From NCBI GenBank assembly GCA_016703545.1, contig JADJBX010000002.1:496001-560000 (forward strand): a stretch of DNA of 64,000 bases, in the 5' to 3' direction. The position numbers and the translations under genes are program-made. Source of the stretch: Candidatus Amarobacillus elongatus (GTDB lineage Bacteria > Chloroflexota > Dehalococcoidia > Tepidiformales > Tepidiformaceae). Below are positions 7,586-17,004 of this stretch, in pieces; positions within the stretch are counted from its first letter, which is position 1, and every line of letters begins with the position of its first letter. The notes below the pieces were generated by a model. It searched no databases. It had not been told where the DNA came from and was given only the letters and a program-made list of their open reading frames with translations.

Positions 7586-8709
7586 CGCAGGGTACGGAAG
7601 AAGGTGCGCACGTCCTCCAGCAGGGCGGCGGGCTGTTCGAGGGCGGCGAAGTGCCCGCCCTTCTCGAACTCCGTCCAGTGCTGGATGTTGAACCGCCCTT
7701 CGACCCAGCTTCGCCGCGCCCGGTAGATCTCCTTCGGGAACATGGCCACGCCAACCGGCACCTCCACCTTCGTGAACATCGCGGCGGGGTCCTTGCGCGC
7801 CTCGAAGTACATCCGGGAAGCGCCAGCGGAGCTGTTCGGCGCCCAGTAGAACATGATGTTCGTGAGCAGCTGGTCCTTCGTGTAGACCGACTCGATGTCG
7901 CCGTCACAGTCGCTCCAGCTTCGGAACTTCTCGACGATCCACGCCGCCATGCCGGCGGGTGAATCGGCCTGGGCGACCGCGAGGGACATCGGCTTGGTGC
8001 CGTGGAGCTGGCTGTACGCGGTCTCCTCGGCCTGAAACTTCGCGCGCGCGTCCGCGACTTCGCGGTCTTCCGGCGAGGGGTTCGCGGGTGGGCCGGCGAT
8101 GACGAAGTTCAGGTGGCAGCCGATGATGTTCGCACCGTGTGCGCCGCCCATGCGCGCCGTAATGATCCCGCCCCAGTCGCCGCCCTGGGTCGCGTACCGG
8201 GCGTAGCCGAGCTCCTTCGTCATCAGGTGGTCGAAGGCGGCGGCCGTACGGCTCGGTCCCCAGCCGCGCTCCTTCGTCTGTCCGCCGAAGCCGTACCCGG
8301 TCAGCGCGGGCACGACCACATCGAAGCTGTCCGCCGGGTCGCCGCCGTACGCGGCCGGATCCGTCAGCGGGCCGATGAGGTGGTGGAATTCGAAGATACT
8401 GCCGGGCCAGCCGTGAACGAGCAGCAGCGGCATCGGGTTGGGGCCCTTGCCACGCACGTGCCAGAAGTGCAGATCCACGCCATCGACTTCGCAGAGGAAG
8501 CCGGGATACTGGTTCAATTCGGCTTCGCGCGCTCGCCAATCGAAGCCCATGCGCCAGTACTCGCAGAGTTCGCGGACGTAGTCGACATCGGCGCCGTACT
8601 CCCAGCCCGTGCCGGGTATGGCGTCGGGCCAGCGCGTGCGCGCGAGGCGATCGCGGAGGTCGTCGAGGACGGCGTCAGGTACGGAAATCGCGAACGGTTG
8701 AGGCGGCAT
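7582..8709 (-). CDS. Epoxide hydrolase, alpha/beta-hydrolase fold
   Basis: A 375-residue enzyme of the juvenile-hormone/microsomal epoxide hydrolase type. The N-terminal EHN segment (FAISVPDAVLDDLRDRLARTRW) precedes the hydrolase core. Key residues: oxyanion-hole HGWPGS near residue 105, nucleophile Asp in GGDWGG near 175, ring-opening Tyr candidates in the cap, and the charge-relay His in KGGHFAALEQP near 350. These hydrolyse epoxides to diols through an ester intermediate in the cytosol. The ATG at 8709 is chosen because the frame upstream overlaps the tRNA-Phe gene. It converges on the SDR gene with a four-base stop overlap. Confidence 0.92.
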   Translation of the reverse strand: MPPQPFAISVPDAVLDDLRDRLARTRWPDAIPGTGWEYGADVDYVRELCEYWRMGFDWRAREAELNQYPGFLCEVDGVDLHFWHVRGKGPNPMPLLLVHGWPGSIFEFHHLIGPLTDPAAYGGDPADSFDVVVPALTGYGFGGQTKERGWGPSRTAAAFDHLMTKELGYARYATQGGDWGGIITARMGGAHGANIIGCHLNFVIAGPPANPSPEDREVADARAKFQAEETAYSQLHGTKPMSLAVAQADSPAGMAAWIVEKFRSWSDCDGDIESVYTKDQLLTNIMFYWAPNSSAGASRMYFEARKDPAAMFTKVEVPVGVAMFPKEIYRARRSWVEGRFNIQHWTEFEKGGHFAALEQPAALLEDVRTFFRTLR

Positions 8710-8781
8710 GGCGGGGACTATACGCCGCGGGCCGTGCGCGCGGTTGACCGCTTCCCGCCTCGGGGTACGATACCAGTGGTC

Positions 8782-8857
8782 GCCGAGGTAGCTCAGTTGG
8801 TAGAGCACCGCACTGAAAATGCGGGTGTCCCCAGTTCAAGTCTGGGCTTCGGCACCA
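8782..8857 (+). tRNA. tRNA-Phe (GAA)
   Basis: 76-base cloverleaf. The acceptor stem GCCGAGG pairs with CTTCGGC (one G-T), followed by discriminator A and an encoded CCA at 8855-8857. The anticodon stem is CCGCA/TGCGG with loop CTGAAAA, giving anticodon GAA. The T-arm carries the canonical GTTCAAGTC. It stands alone between two protein genes and is followed by a 12-bp hairpin. Confidence 0.96.
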
Positions 8858-8870
8858 CCTTGTACACATC

Positions 8871-8912
8871 GCGAAGGCGACGGAACGGCAACGGCCGGGA
8901 CGTCGCCTTCGC
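8871..8912. terminator. Hairpin terminator between tRNA-Phe and CoA-transferase gene
   Basis: Perfect 12-bp inverted repeat, GCGAAGGCGACG at 8871-8882 and its complement at 8901-8912, with an 18-base loop. It lies 13 bases after tRNA-Phe and just past the 3' end of the convergent CoA-transferase gene, so it can serve both. There is only a short T run. Confidence 0.6.
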
Positions 8913-8921
8913 CGTTTCCGC

Positions 8922-11282
8922 TCACTCCAGCGCGCCCGCCGCGAGGAGTGCGACGAAGCTCTCCTCGTCCAGCCCGAGGACGCGCCGGTAGACGTCTTCG
9001 TTGTCGGCGCCGAGGAGCGGGGCAGGCCGGCGGTGTACCACCGGCAACGCCGAAAGCCGGTAGGCCGGCGAATCGAACGCAACGGTTCCCAGTTCAGGGT
9101 GGTCGATTGGCCAGAAGTGGTCCCGGGCGGTCAGCTGCGGGTCGTGTTCGACGTCACGCATGTCGTTCACGGGGTACGCGGGGATGCCGGCCGCCTGCAG
9201 CAGGCCCGCCGCCTCGTGCTTGTCGCGCTCGATGCTCCAGGCGCCGATGGCGCCGGTGATGCGGGCCTCGTTTGCGCGGCGGCCGCCCAGGGACCGGAGC
9301 TCGGCGGCGGAGGTCCACGATTCGCCGAGGACCGTGGCGAGCCTGGCCCAGTCGGCGTCGTCCCGGACCGCCAGTGCGAGCCACTGATCCTCGCCGGCGG
9401 CGGGGAAGACGCCGTGCGGGGACATCGCTTCGTGGCCGTTCCCGAGCGCGGGGCGTTCGTCGCCGCCCAGCGTGAGGCGGAGGACCTCCGCGTCGAGCCC
9501 CCAGATACACGCTTCGAGCTGCGACAGGTCGATGCTCACGCCCTCGCCCGTGCGGTCGCGATGTTCGATGGCGCCGATGAGCGCGAACTGCGCCAGGTGG
9601 GTCGCGAACCAGTCGGTGTAGGCGACGCCCGTGCCCACCGGGGCGCGCCCCGGCCACGCCGTGAAGTGCGTGAAGCCCACCGTGGATTGGAGCACGAGCC
9701 CGAAGCCCCGGAAGCGGGCATGCGGACCCGTCGACCCTTCCATCGACGCCGACATCGTGATGATGCCCGGGTTCGCGGCCCGCACCTCGGCCTGCGACAG
9801 GCCCACGGAGTCCATGAAGCCGGGGGTGAAACTATCGACCACCACGTCGGACTCGGCGATCAGGCGCAGCGCGATATCGTGGGCGGCCGGGTGGCGAAGG
9901 TCGAGGGTGATGTCGCGCTTGTCGCGGTTGCAGTTGGCCCAGTAGGCGCTCGCGTTCGGGTCCGCGCCGCGCTTGGGGCCGCTCCCCCGGAACGTATCGA
10001 GCTTGCGGGCGGATTCGACGCGGATGACCTCGGCGCCGAAGAGTCCCAGCTGCTGTGTCGCGCACGGCGCCACGCCCACCCACGAAAAATCCGCGACGCG
10101 GATCCCGGAGAAGGGGAGGGCGTTAGCGGGGGCCGGTACGCGGCGGGGCTGCGCCGGTGCGAGGTGCCCGGCGGTGATGCGCACCGGCGGGCCCGGTACG
10201 GTCGCGGTACGGCCGAGTTCCGGGAAGTCGGCTTCTCGCCAGTACGCGCGGTCGGCGAGCTGGGCGTTCTGGATCAGATCGGCGGGGCTGGAGACGGGGC
10301 ACGTCATCAGGCCGCGGCGCTGGCCCTCCTCGTAGATCACGGCCTTCGGCAGCTTCGCGAAGAGCCGCTCGACGGCGGCGTCGAAGGCGTCGGTGAGCTC
10401 TCGCGGGGCCATGTGCCGCCCGGCCTGAGGCAGTGCCGCGAGCCGTTCGACATCGAAGCCGGGCTCGACCCCTTCGGCCACCATCCATTCGGCAAGCGTG
10501 CCGAGGGAATCCGGCATACGGGCGAAGGAGACGTAACCATCGGCGCACGGATACACGAGGCGCGATCCCTGCGATCCCGTCGCTCGGCCACCCCCCGCGC
10601 GGAGCGTGGAAACGCCATCGAGTTCGAAGTACAGGCGGCTGTTGCCGAGGCAGTTCGAGACCGCGGCCTGCATGGAGACGTCGACGCGCTGACCGCGCCC
10701 GCCGAGGCGAACCGCGCGCAGCGCGGTGACCAGCCCCGGGAGCGCCTGCAGGCCGGCCTGGGCGTACGCCTGTTCGACGGAGACGCGGAGCGGCGGCAGG
10801 TCCCGGTCGCCGCAGAGGCTGAGGAGGCCGCCCGCGGCCATGCCGATCAGGTCGGTCGCCTGCCAGCTGGCACGCGGCCCTTCGAGCCCGAACGGAGTCA
10901 CCGAAACCCATACCAGCCGCGGGTTGGCCGCGAGAACGGCGCCAATGTCGATGCCCCGTTCCTCGAACCAGCCCACGCGCTGCGATTCGAACACCACATC
11001 GGCGCCCGCGGCCAGGCGGCCGAATTCGCGCGCGGCGCCGTCCGCGTCGGGGTCGAAGGGGAGCAGCGCGCGGCCGCGCATCATGTGAAGCCACCAGAGG
11101 CTGTGTCGCGAACCGCCCGGGCCGGTCACGAAGGGCGGCGCCTCCCGCAGGGGGTCGCCCGACGGGGGTTCGAGGCGCGTCACCTGTGCGCCATGCTCGG
11201 AAAGCACCCGCACGCCGAGTGTCCCCAGCGCGGTCGTGAGGTCCAGGACGCGGACCTCCTTGAGCCATGCGAATTCGGCCAC
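8922..11282 (-). CDS. Class III CoA-transferase, fused two-domain form (CaiB/BaiF)
   Basis: A 786-residue protein containing two CaiB/BaiF domains end to end; ordinary members have about 400 residues and form interlocked dimers. The N-half opens VRVLDLTTALGTLGVRVLSEHGAQV and the C-half opens IRVADFSWVGVAPCATQQLGLFGAEVI. The C-half keeps the catalytic Asp (VAYTDWFATH), while the equivalent place in the N-half reads SVEQAYAQ with no Asp. The protein may therefore be a covalently linked pair with one active site. The acyl-CoA substrate is unknown. The GTG at 11282 follows GGAGGT by five bases. It is divergent from the crotonase-family gene at 11398. Confidence 0.9.
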   Translation of the reverse strand: MAEFAWLKEVRVLDLTTALGTLGVRVLSEHGAQVTRLEPPSGDPLREAPPFVTGPGGSRHSLWWLHMMRGRALLPFDPDADGAAREFGRLAAGADVVFESQRVGWFEERGIDIGAVLAANPRLVWVSVTPFGLEGPRASWQATDLIGMAAGGLLSLCGDRDLPPLRVSVEQAYAQAGLQALPGLVTALRAVRLGGRGQRVDVSMQAAVSNCLGNSRLYFELDGVSTLRAGGGRATGSQGSRLVYPCADGYVSFARMPDSLGTLAEWMVAEGVEPGFDVERLAALPQAGRHMAPRELTDAFDAAVERLFAKLPKAVIYEEGQRRGLMTCPVSSPADLIQNAQLADRAYWREADFPELGRTATVPGPPVRITAGHLAPAQPRRVPAPANALPFSGIRVADFSWVGVAPCATQQLGLFGAEVIRVESARKLDTFRGSGPKRGADPNASAYWANCNRDKRDITLDLRHPAAHDIALRLIAESDVVVDSFTPGFMDSVGLSQAEVRAANPGIITMSASMEGSTGPHARFRGFGLVLQSTVGFTHFTAWPGRAPVGTGVAYTDWFATHLAQFALIGAIEHRDRTGEGVSIDLSQLEACIWGLDAEVLRLTLGGDERPALGNGHEAMSPHGVFPAAGEDQWLALAVRDDADWARLATVLGESWTSAAELRSLGGRRANEARITGAIGAWSIERDKHEAAGLLQAAGIPAYPVNDMRDVEHDPQLTARDHFWPIDHPELGTVAFDSPAYRLSALPVVHRRPAPLLGADNEDVYRRVLGLDEESFVALLAAGALE

Positions 11283-11397
11283 GGTCACCTCCGGTGCGGA
11301 CGCCGGGATGGGGCGCGCAGGCAGGAGTCTCGGGTGCGGCCGGGGAGTTCGCAACCGTAGGATGGGCGTCGGCGCTCGGCGCGACGGGAGGGTAGCC

Positions 11398-12168
11398 ATG
11401 GAACCGGAATTGCTGGTCGAAGACGCCGAGGGCATCCGCACGGTCACGTTGAACCGGCCGCAGGCGATGAACGCGCTCACCGACACGTTGCGCGCCTCGA
11501 TTGGCGAGGCCGTCCGCGGGTTCGATGCCGATGACGCGTTGCGCGTGCTGATCCTGACGGGTGCGGGCCGTGGGTTCTGCGCGGGGGCCGACCTCTCGGC
11601 GCCGACGCCCGTCGCGGCGGTTCCGAAGGCCCCGCGACCGCGCTTCTGGTGGCACCTCCCGTTCGAGGAGACGAACAAGCCGACGATCTGCGCGCTCAAC
11701 GGGGCCGCGGCGGGCGGCGGTATCGGACTCGCGCTCTCGTGCGACTTCGTCATCGCCGCCGAGAGTGCGCGGCTGCACCCGGCGTTCGTGGGGCTCGGCC
11801 TTTCGCCGGACAACGGCATCTCGCAGAAGATCGTCGCGCGCATCGGGTACGAGAAGTCGCTGATGTTCTTCCTCGATGGTTCGCCGCTCGATGCCGCAGG
11901 GGCGAAGGCGATCGGCCTGGTGGACGAGGTGGTCCCGAACGACGAGCTCGTGATGCGCGCGCGGGCGCTGGCCGCCACCTTCGCCAACCGGCCGGCGGTC
12001 TCGGTGTCGCTGACGAAGCGGCTGCTGAAGGAGGCGCGCAAGCTCGACCGCGCGAACGCGCTCATCCTCGAGGAGGCCGCGATTGCCCTCGCGCGGCAGA
12101 CCGAGGATGCGGCGGAGGCGGTGGCGGCCCGCCGGGAGAAGCGCGAGCCGCGATGGAAGGGGTATTAG
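11398..12168 (+). CDS. Enoyl-CoA hydratase/isomerase family protein, PaaG-like
   Basis: A 256-residue crotonase-fold enzyme. The oxyanion-hole elements are present (FCAGADLS near residue 59-66 and AAAGGGIGLALSCD near 100). The two catalytic Glu of classical hydratases are absent: the first position is Gly (GGIGLA) and the second region reads HPAFVGLGLSPDNG with an Asp. That arrangement matches PaaG-type ring-oxepin/delta-isomerases, which use the Asp, so isomerisation is more likely than hydration. GGGAGGGT precedes the ATG at 11398 by four bases. It shares a 115-base divergent region with the CoA-transferase gene, and the two may act on the same acyl-CoA. Confidence 0.88.
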   Translation: MEPELLVEDAEGIRTVTLNRPQAMNALTDTLRASIGEAVRGFDADDALRVLILTGAGRGFCAGADLSAPTPVAAVPKAPRPRFWWHLPFEETNKPTICALNGAAAGGGIGLALSCDFVIAAESARLHPAFVGLGLSPDNGISQKIVARIGYEKSLMFFLDGSPLDAAGAKAIGLVDEVVPNDELVMRARALAATFANRPAVSVSLTKRLLKEARKLDRANALILEEAAIALARQTEDAAEAVAARREKREPRWKGY

Positions 12169-12952
12169 CCGCCCGTTCCGGGGCTGGCGCGAAGAGCGGC
12201 GTTGGCATCGCGCACGGCTTCGAGGATCGTGGGCGGATGCCCCGCGTCGCGCGCCGCCGCGATGATCGCCGCAAGGTCCTTGGGCAGGCAGCGCCCGCCG
12301 AAGCCGCGGTCCTCGCGGTGGACCCAGGTGTGTGACCGGCCGATGCGCGGATCCATCAACCAGAGTTCGCGCAGGTCGTCGTAGTCACATCCATGGCCCC
12401 GGCGATGTCGAAGAACTCGTTGCAGAAGGCGACCTTCATCGCGAGGAACGCGTTCTCCATGTACTTCGTCAGTTCGGCCGTTCGAGCGTCGGTGTGGGCG
12501 AGGCGCAGGGCCGAGCTGAAGACGCGCATGTAGAGCCGCGCGACTTCGCCGGTCGTGTCGCGCGGGCCGCCGAGGATAGCCCAGTCGATATCGCGAGGGT
12601 GCCGGAAAGGGTGGTCCGGCGTCTCGCCAGGGCCGAACTCGGGCTGGAACACGAGCCGCTTGCCGGTCGCGGCGGCGAGCCGATCGGTTGTTCCCGGCGG
12701 CACCGTCGAGCGGATGACGATGACCTCGGATTCGATCCAGCCGACCGAGGCTTCGACCGCGGAGGTATCACATGCGCCACCGTCCGTTGCCGGTGTGGGG
12801 ACGCAGACGAACGCGAACCGCGCGGCGTTGATGGCGTCGCGGTCGGTGAGGCCGAGGGCCGGGTCGTAGGTGGCGGCGCCGGGAAAGAGTTCGGCGAGGT
12901 TCTTGCCGACGGCCCCGAAGCCGACGATTCCGACGCTGTATGGGTTGTTCAT
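12165..12952 (-). CDS. UDP-sugar (UDP-glucose/GDP-mannose) dehydrogenase family protein (frameshifted)
   Basis: Oxidises a nucleotide sugar to the uronate for surface polysaccharide. The N-terminal frame (12356-12952) has the Rossmann start VGIVGFGAVGKN, FVCVPTPA, IRSTVPPGTTD, FQPEFGPGE and ELTKYMENAFLAMKVAFCNE. The C-terminal frame (12165-12359 and just upstream) has RIGRSHTWVHREDRGFGGRCLPKDL with the catalytic Cys. They join if one base is added near 12386-12390, where the text should read D-V-D-Y-D-D-L-R-E-L-W. At about 262 residues it lacks the usual C-terminal UDP-binding domain and is shorter than UGD enzymes. ATG at 12952 overlaps the upstream stop (ATGA). Last gene of a 10-kb operon. 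Confidence 0.72.
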
Positions 12953-14379
12953 GCGACCTCGCGGGGGTGAGCGGGAGTGCGGGTGGTGCGCGGCCGCAGG
13001 CGGGCGGCGAGGCCGAGTGCCGCGGGCAGCCACGGCGCCGCGGCCGCCACCGCGAACGCCACGAGCCACACCGCCGTGAGGACGTTCGTTTCCAGCGACC
13101 ACCAGCGGTAATCGGGGAAGAGCGGCCCCGCGAGCCGGAAGAGCGGCGCATCCATGGCGAAGGGATCGACGGCGATGCGGACGTCGCGGGCGTGGCCGGC
13201 GGCTGCGAGCGCCCCGGTCACGGCGAGCGAGTACCCGGCCGCGGCGGCGCCCGCGAACCGGAGTGCGCGCGGCGCATGGCCCCACGCGACGGCCAGTACC
13301 ACGGCGAAGAGCGGGTAGACGGGCATCAGCATCCGTCCTGGGAACCACCAGCCCATCATGGTGATGGCGACGAACGTGGCCATGCCGAGCTGCACCGCCA
13401 CCAGCGCCGCCACCACCCGCCCGAGCGCGGCCTCGCGGCTGAGGAGAAGCGGCAGCGCCGGGAGCACCGCGAGCAGGAACGGCGCCCATCGGCCAAGGCC
13501 GAAGCGGCGGTCGATGAACAGCCCCCAGAGCCGGTAGAGGCGGCCATCGAAAGCGAGATGCGAATCCAGGACGGCGGAGGTGGCCGCGCCTTCGTACACG
13601 GTGTTGTTGTTGTACGGCGTGAGCGCCCCGAACCACGCGAGGTGGGCCCACGCATACACCCCCGCGGAGGCGACCCCGAGCACGACCAGCGCCGCGCGCG
13701 ATCGGTTTGGCGCACGGAGCAGGTAGGCGCCCGCGAGCACCGCCGCGAGGGGCGCGTACTTCATCCCCAGCCAGGCGAGCGCGGTTAGCACGCACGCCAG
13801 CAGCAGGGGCGTGGCGGGCCGGTGGCTTCGCAGCAGCAACAGCGCCACCACCACGCAGAACGCGGCCGGCATTTCGGGGTAGATCTCGGTGGAGTAGACG
13901 AAGGCGGGAGCCGCGAGCCCGGCCGCGGCGGTGATTAACCACGCAGCCCGGGGTGCGCCCGTCTCCCGCGCCGCAAGCACGAACGCGAGCGCGAACGTGG
14001 CGGCGGCGATGAGCAGCAGTTCCAGCTGCGCGCCCCGCAGCCCGCCGAGGACGAAGCCCGGGATCAGCAGCGCCGCCAGCCCCGGCTCGTGGGGGCTGAG
14101 CAGCCGGCCGTCGGCCCCCGGAAGCGATTGCTTCCACAGCCCGTCCGGGTGGTCGAAGAACTCGAGGTACGACTGGCGCTCGTACTGCTCGCGCAGGTCC
14201 AGGTTGTGGTCGTCGATCAGGCTCTGAGTCGTGAGCAGGTAGAACGGCTCGTCCCCGGTGATGGCGGCGGCATGGGTGGCGCGCAGCCCGGCCGAGAACA
14301 GGTACGCCGCCGCGAGGAGCGCGAACAGGAGCGCGGCGCGGACGGCGAGGACACGGCCAGGCAGCGCGGCGGCCTGCAT
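12949..14379 (-). CDS. GT-C-type multi-pass membrane glycosyltransferase (putative)
   Basis: A 476-residue integral membrane protein with about ten hydrophobic segments. It begins with a membrane anchor (LFALLAAAYLFSAGL), then an external loop with ITGDEPFYLL. The acidic DE pair in the first loop is typical of GT-C enzymes that use polyprenyl-phosphate sugars. Later segments include YSTEIYPEMPAAF and MMGWWFPGRMLMPVYPLF. It is probably involved in extracytoplasmic glycan or glycolipid assembly. I start at the ATG at 14379, one base after the ABC ATPase stop; the longer frame lies inside that gene. Its stop overlaps the sugar dehydrogenase start. Confidence 0.7.
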   Translation of the reverse strand: MQAAALPGRVLAVRAALLFALLAAAYLFSAGLRATHAAAITGDEPFYLLTTQSLIDDHNLDLREQYERQSYLEFFDHPDGLWKQSLPGADGRLLSPHEPGLAALLIPGFVLGGLRGAQLELLLIAAATFALAFVLAARETGAPRAAWLITAAAGLAAPAFVYSTEIYPEMPAAFCVVVALLLLRSHRPATPLLLACVLTALAWLGMKYAPLAAVLAGAYLLRAPNRSRAALVVLGVASAGVYAWAHLAWFGALTPYNNNTVYEGAATSAVLDSHLAFDGRLYRLWGLFIDRRFGLGRWAPFLLAVLPALPLLLSREAALGRVVAALVAVQLGMATFVAITMMGWWFPGRMLMPVYPLFAVVLAVAWGHAPRALRFAGAAAAGYSLAVTGALAAAGHARDVRIAVDPFAMDAPLFRLAGPLFPDYRWWSLETNVLTAVWLVAFAVAAAAPWLPAALGLAARLRPRTTRTPAHPREVA

Positions 14380-14380
14380 C

Positions 14381-15406
14381 TCAGGTCGCCGGGAAGGCGA
14401 GGACGGTGCCCTCGACGGCAATGCGGAGTTGGTCCCCCGGCAGCGGCGGATCGATGCCCTGCCACCGCGCTTTGACAACGAGACCGGAGGGCAACCGCAG
14501 CGACACGAGGAAGTCGTGGCCGAAGTACTGGACGGCGTCCACGGATGCGGTCACGGAGCCCGGCGCGGACGCGGCGACGATCTGCTCGGCCCGGACCATG
14601 AGCCGCGCGGGCCCTTCGAATGCGCCATCGACGGCCACGGTCCCGAGTTCGGATTGCGCCCGGCCCGCCGCGACCTGGGCGGGGAGGAGGTTCGGTTCGC
14701 CCATGAACGCGGCGACTTCGATGGACCCGGGCTCGCGGTAGACGTCGCGGGGAGCGCCGGCGCGGAGCACGCGCCCGGCGATCATCACGGCGACCTGGTC
14801 CGCGAGGCTGAGCGCCTCGTCCTGGTCGTGGGTGACGAAGATGGCGGTAATGCCGGCGGCGCGAATGAGCTCGCGCACTTCCTCGCGGACCCGCACGCGG
14901 ATTGTCGGGTCGAGGTTCGAGAACGGCTCGTCGAGGAGGATGAGCTCGGGGTCGGCGGCGAGCGCGCGGGCGAGGGCGACGCGCTGTTGCTGGCCGCCGG
15001 AGAGCTCGTGGGGGTAACGGTGACCCAGCCCCGGCAGGCCCACGAGGTCGAGCAGCTCCGCGACGCGGGAACGGGCATCGGCGCCGCGGCGGAGGCCGAA
15101 GGCGACGTTCTTCGCGACATCCATGTGGGGAAAGAGGGCGAAATCCTGGAACACCATGACCACGCGCCGCTGTTCGGGCCGCACGAAAACGCCGGGGCCG
15201 TTGAGGGTGCGGCCGTCGAGCACGATCTGGCCGGCGTTGGGAACATCGAGGCCGCCGATGAGGCGCAGAAGGGTCGTCTTTCCGCAGCCGCTGGGGCCGA
15301 GCAGCGCGACGATTTCGCCCCGCTCGACATCGAGGTCCGCCCCGTCCACGGCGACGGTGGAACCGAAGCGGCGCGTCACCCCGCGAACCGAGACAAAGGC
15401 GTCCAT
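14381..15406 (-). CDS. Iron(III) ABC transporter ATP-binding protein
   Basis: A 341-residue ATPase energising the adjacent permease. Walker A LLGPSGCGKTT at residues 34-44, Q-loop FQDFALFPHM, signature LSGGQQQR near 136, Walker B LILLDEPFSNLD, and switch His in FVTHDQDEAL. The C-terminal TOBE-like domain (GEPNLLPAQV, LMVRAEQI, FLVSLRLPSG) is typical of FbpC/PotA-type importers. ATG at 15406 overlaps the permease stop (ATGA). Iron specificity is inferred from the FbpA-like binding protein in the same operon. Confidence 0.9.
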   Translation of the reverse strand: MDAFVSVRGVTRRFGSTVAVDGADLDVERGEIVALLGPSGCGKTTLLRLIGGLDVPNAGQIVLDGRTLNGPGVFVRPEQRRVVMVFQDFALFPHMDVAKNVAFGLRRGADARSRVAELLDLVGLPGLGHRYPHELSGGQQQRVALARALAADPELILLDEPFSNLDPTIRVRVREEVRELIRAAGITAIFVTHDQDEALSLADQVAVMIAGRVLRAGAPRDVYREPGSIEVAAFMGEPNLLPAQVAAGRAQSELGTVAVDGAFEGPARLMVRAEQIVAASAPGSVTASVDAVQYFGHDFLVSLRLPSGLVVKARWQGIDPPLPGDQLRIAVEGTVLAFPAT

Positions 15407-17004
15407 CACGCCAGTATCTTCTCGCGCCGCAGCATGAGCAGCACGGAGGCGCCGGCGATGCCGACGAGCAGTAGCGCGGGCAACGCGGCCTGGGTGAAGA
15501 ACGCCTCGCGCGATGAGGCCCACGTCTGGGTCGCGAGCGTTTCGAAGCCGATCGGGCTGAGGAGGAGCGTGATCTGCAGCTCCTTCATGGCGGTGAGAAA
15601 CGCGAGGACGCCGCCGGCCGTCATGCCGGGCAGAACCTGCGGGAGGGTGATGCGCGTGAACACGCGGAGGCGGCCGGCGCCGAGCCCACGCGCCGCCTCC
15701 TCGGTGTGCGGGTTCACCTGCAGCAGCGACGCACGGCAGGCGCCCATCGCCTCGGGCAGGAAGCGAATGGCGTACGCGAGGATGAGCAGCCCGAGCGTCT
15801 GGTAGATGGGGCCGGCGAAGTTCGCGGCGAAATAGACGAGCGAGAGCGCGACGGTGATGCCCGGCAGTGACTGCCCGAGATAGGACAGGCGCGTGAGCAG
15901 CTGCGGGCCGCGGCCCGGGGGGCGGACGGAGAGGGTGGCGATGGGCAGCGCTGCGACGACGGTGAGCAGCGCGGCCAGCCCGGATGACTGCACGGAATTC
16001 CAGACGGCCTCGCCCAGGAAGCTCGTGGATTCGCCTTCGGAGAGGCCCTTGATGAGCCAGTAGGCGAGCACCGTCACGGGGGCGCCGATGCCCAGGAGGG
16101 CGACGAGTGCGCAGAACGCGGCCGCCGGCCACCGCCAGCGTCCCAGGCGCACGGTGCGCGCGGGCCGGAGCTGCCCCTGTGCGTAGTACCGTGAGCGGCG
16201 CTGGCTCAACGCCTCCGTGAGTACGAGCGCCACCGCCAGGGCGAGCAGCGGCAACCCCAGCACGGCGGCGGCGCTGCGGTCGAAGCTCGTGGTGTATTGG
16301 ATGTAGGCGAGCGGCGTGAGCGTGTCGTAGCGCAGCATCGACACGGCCCCGAATTCGCTCAGCACGTAGAGCGCGACAAGGATGGCGCCGGCGGCGATCG
16401 CCGGGCGCAGCTGCGGCAGCGTCACGCGAGCGAAGGTACGCAGAGGGCCCTGGCCGAGGGTGCGCGCCGCCTCCTCCAGCGACGGGTCGATGCGCCGCAA
16501 CGCCCCGTGAACGGTGAGGAAGATGTAGGGGTAGGTGAAGAAGCTGAGGGTCAGCCACGCCCCCTTGAACCCGTATAACGAGGGAATGCGCTCCACGCCG
16601 AACGGTTCGAGGACATCCTGGAGCATGCCGCCCGGGCCGAAGGCGCTGACCGTTACGAACCCTCCGATGAACGACGGGACGGCCAGCGGCAGCGCCAGCA
16701 GCACCGTCCACGCGCGCCGCAAGGGCACATCGGAGCGGACGCAGAGCCACGCCAGCGGCACGGCGAGCGCGATGCAGGTGCCGGTCACCGAGGCCATGAG
16801 GACGATGGTTCGAACCAACGCCGCCTTCGCCGACGCATCCAGCAGGATGTCGTCGATGCGCCCGCCCTGCTCCGCCGCCCGCACGAGCAGGTATACGGGC
16901 GTGAGCATCACGGCCGCCGTCACGACGACGGCGGGGACGAGCGTCGCCGCCGGCAGTCGCGCCCCGTGGACGCGGAAGGAGTGGAAGGTAGCCGCGAGCG
17001 TCAG
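15406..17004 (-). CDS. Iron(III) ABC transporter permease, two fused membrane domains
   Basis: A roughly 530-residue FbpB-type permease with twelve predicted membrane segments in two homologous halves. Each half has an EAA loop for contacting the ATPase: EEAARTLGQGPLRTFARVTLPQLRP in the first and EEAARGLGAGRLRVFTRITLPQVLPG in the second. No ATG lies at the N-terminus; the frame runs straight on from the binding-protein gene because of an indel there. The most likely boundary is a CTG at 17004 that overlaps the binding-protein stop (CTGA), but the exact start is uncertain. It ends overlapping the ATPase start. Confidence 0.85.
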   Translation of the reverse strand: MTLAATFHSFRVHGARLPAATLVPAVVVTAAVMLTPVYLLVRAAEQGGRIDDILLDASAKAALVRTIVLMASVTGTCIALAVPLAWLCVRSDVPLRRAWTVLLALPLAVPSFIGGFVTVSAFGPGGMLQDVLEPFGVERIPSLYGFKGAWLTLSFFTYPYIFLTVHGALRRIDPSLEEAARTLGQGPLRTFARVTLPQLRPAIAAGAILVALYVLSEFGAVSMLRYDTLTPLAYIQYTTSFDRSAAAVLGLPLLALAVALVLTEALSQRRSRYYAQGQLRPARTVRLGRWRWPAAAFCALVALLGIGAPVTVLAYWLIKGLSEGESTSFLGEAVWNSVQSSGLAALLTVVAALPIATLSVRPPGRGPQLLTRLSYLGQSLPGITVALSLVYFAANFAGPIYQTLGLLILAYAIRFLPEAMGACRASLLQVNPHTEEAARGLGAGRLRVFTRITLPQVLPGMTAGGVLAFLTAMKELQITLLLSPIGFETLATQTWASSREAFFTQAALPALLLVGIAGASVLLMLRREKILA

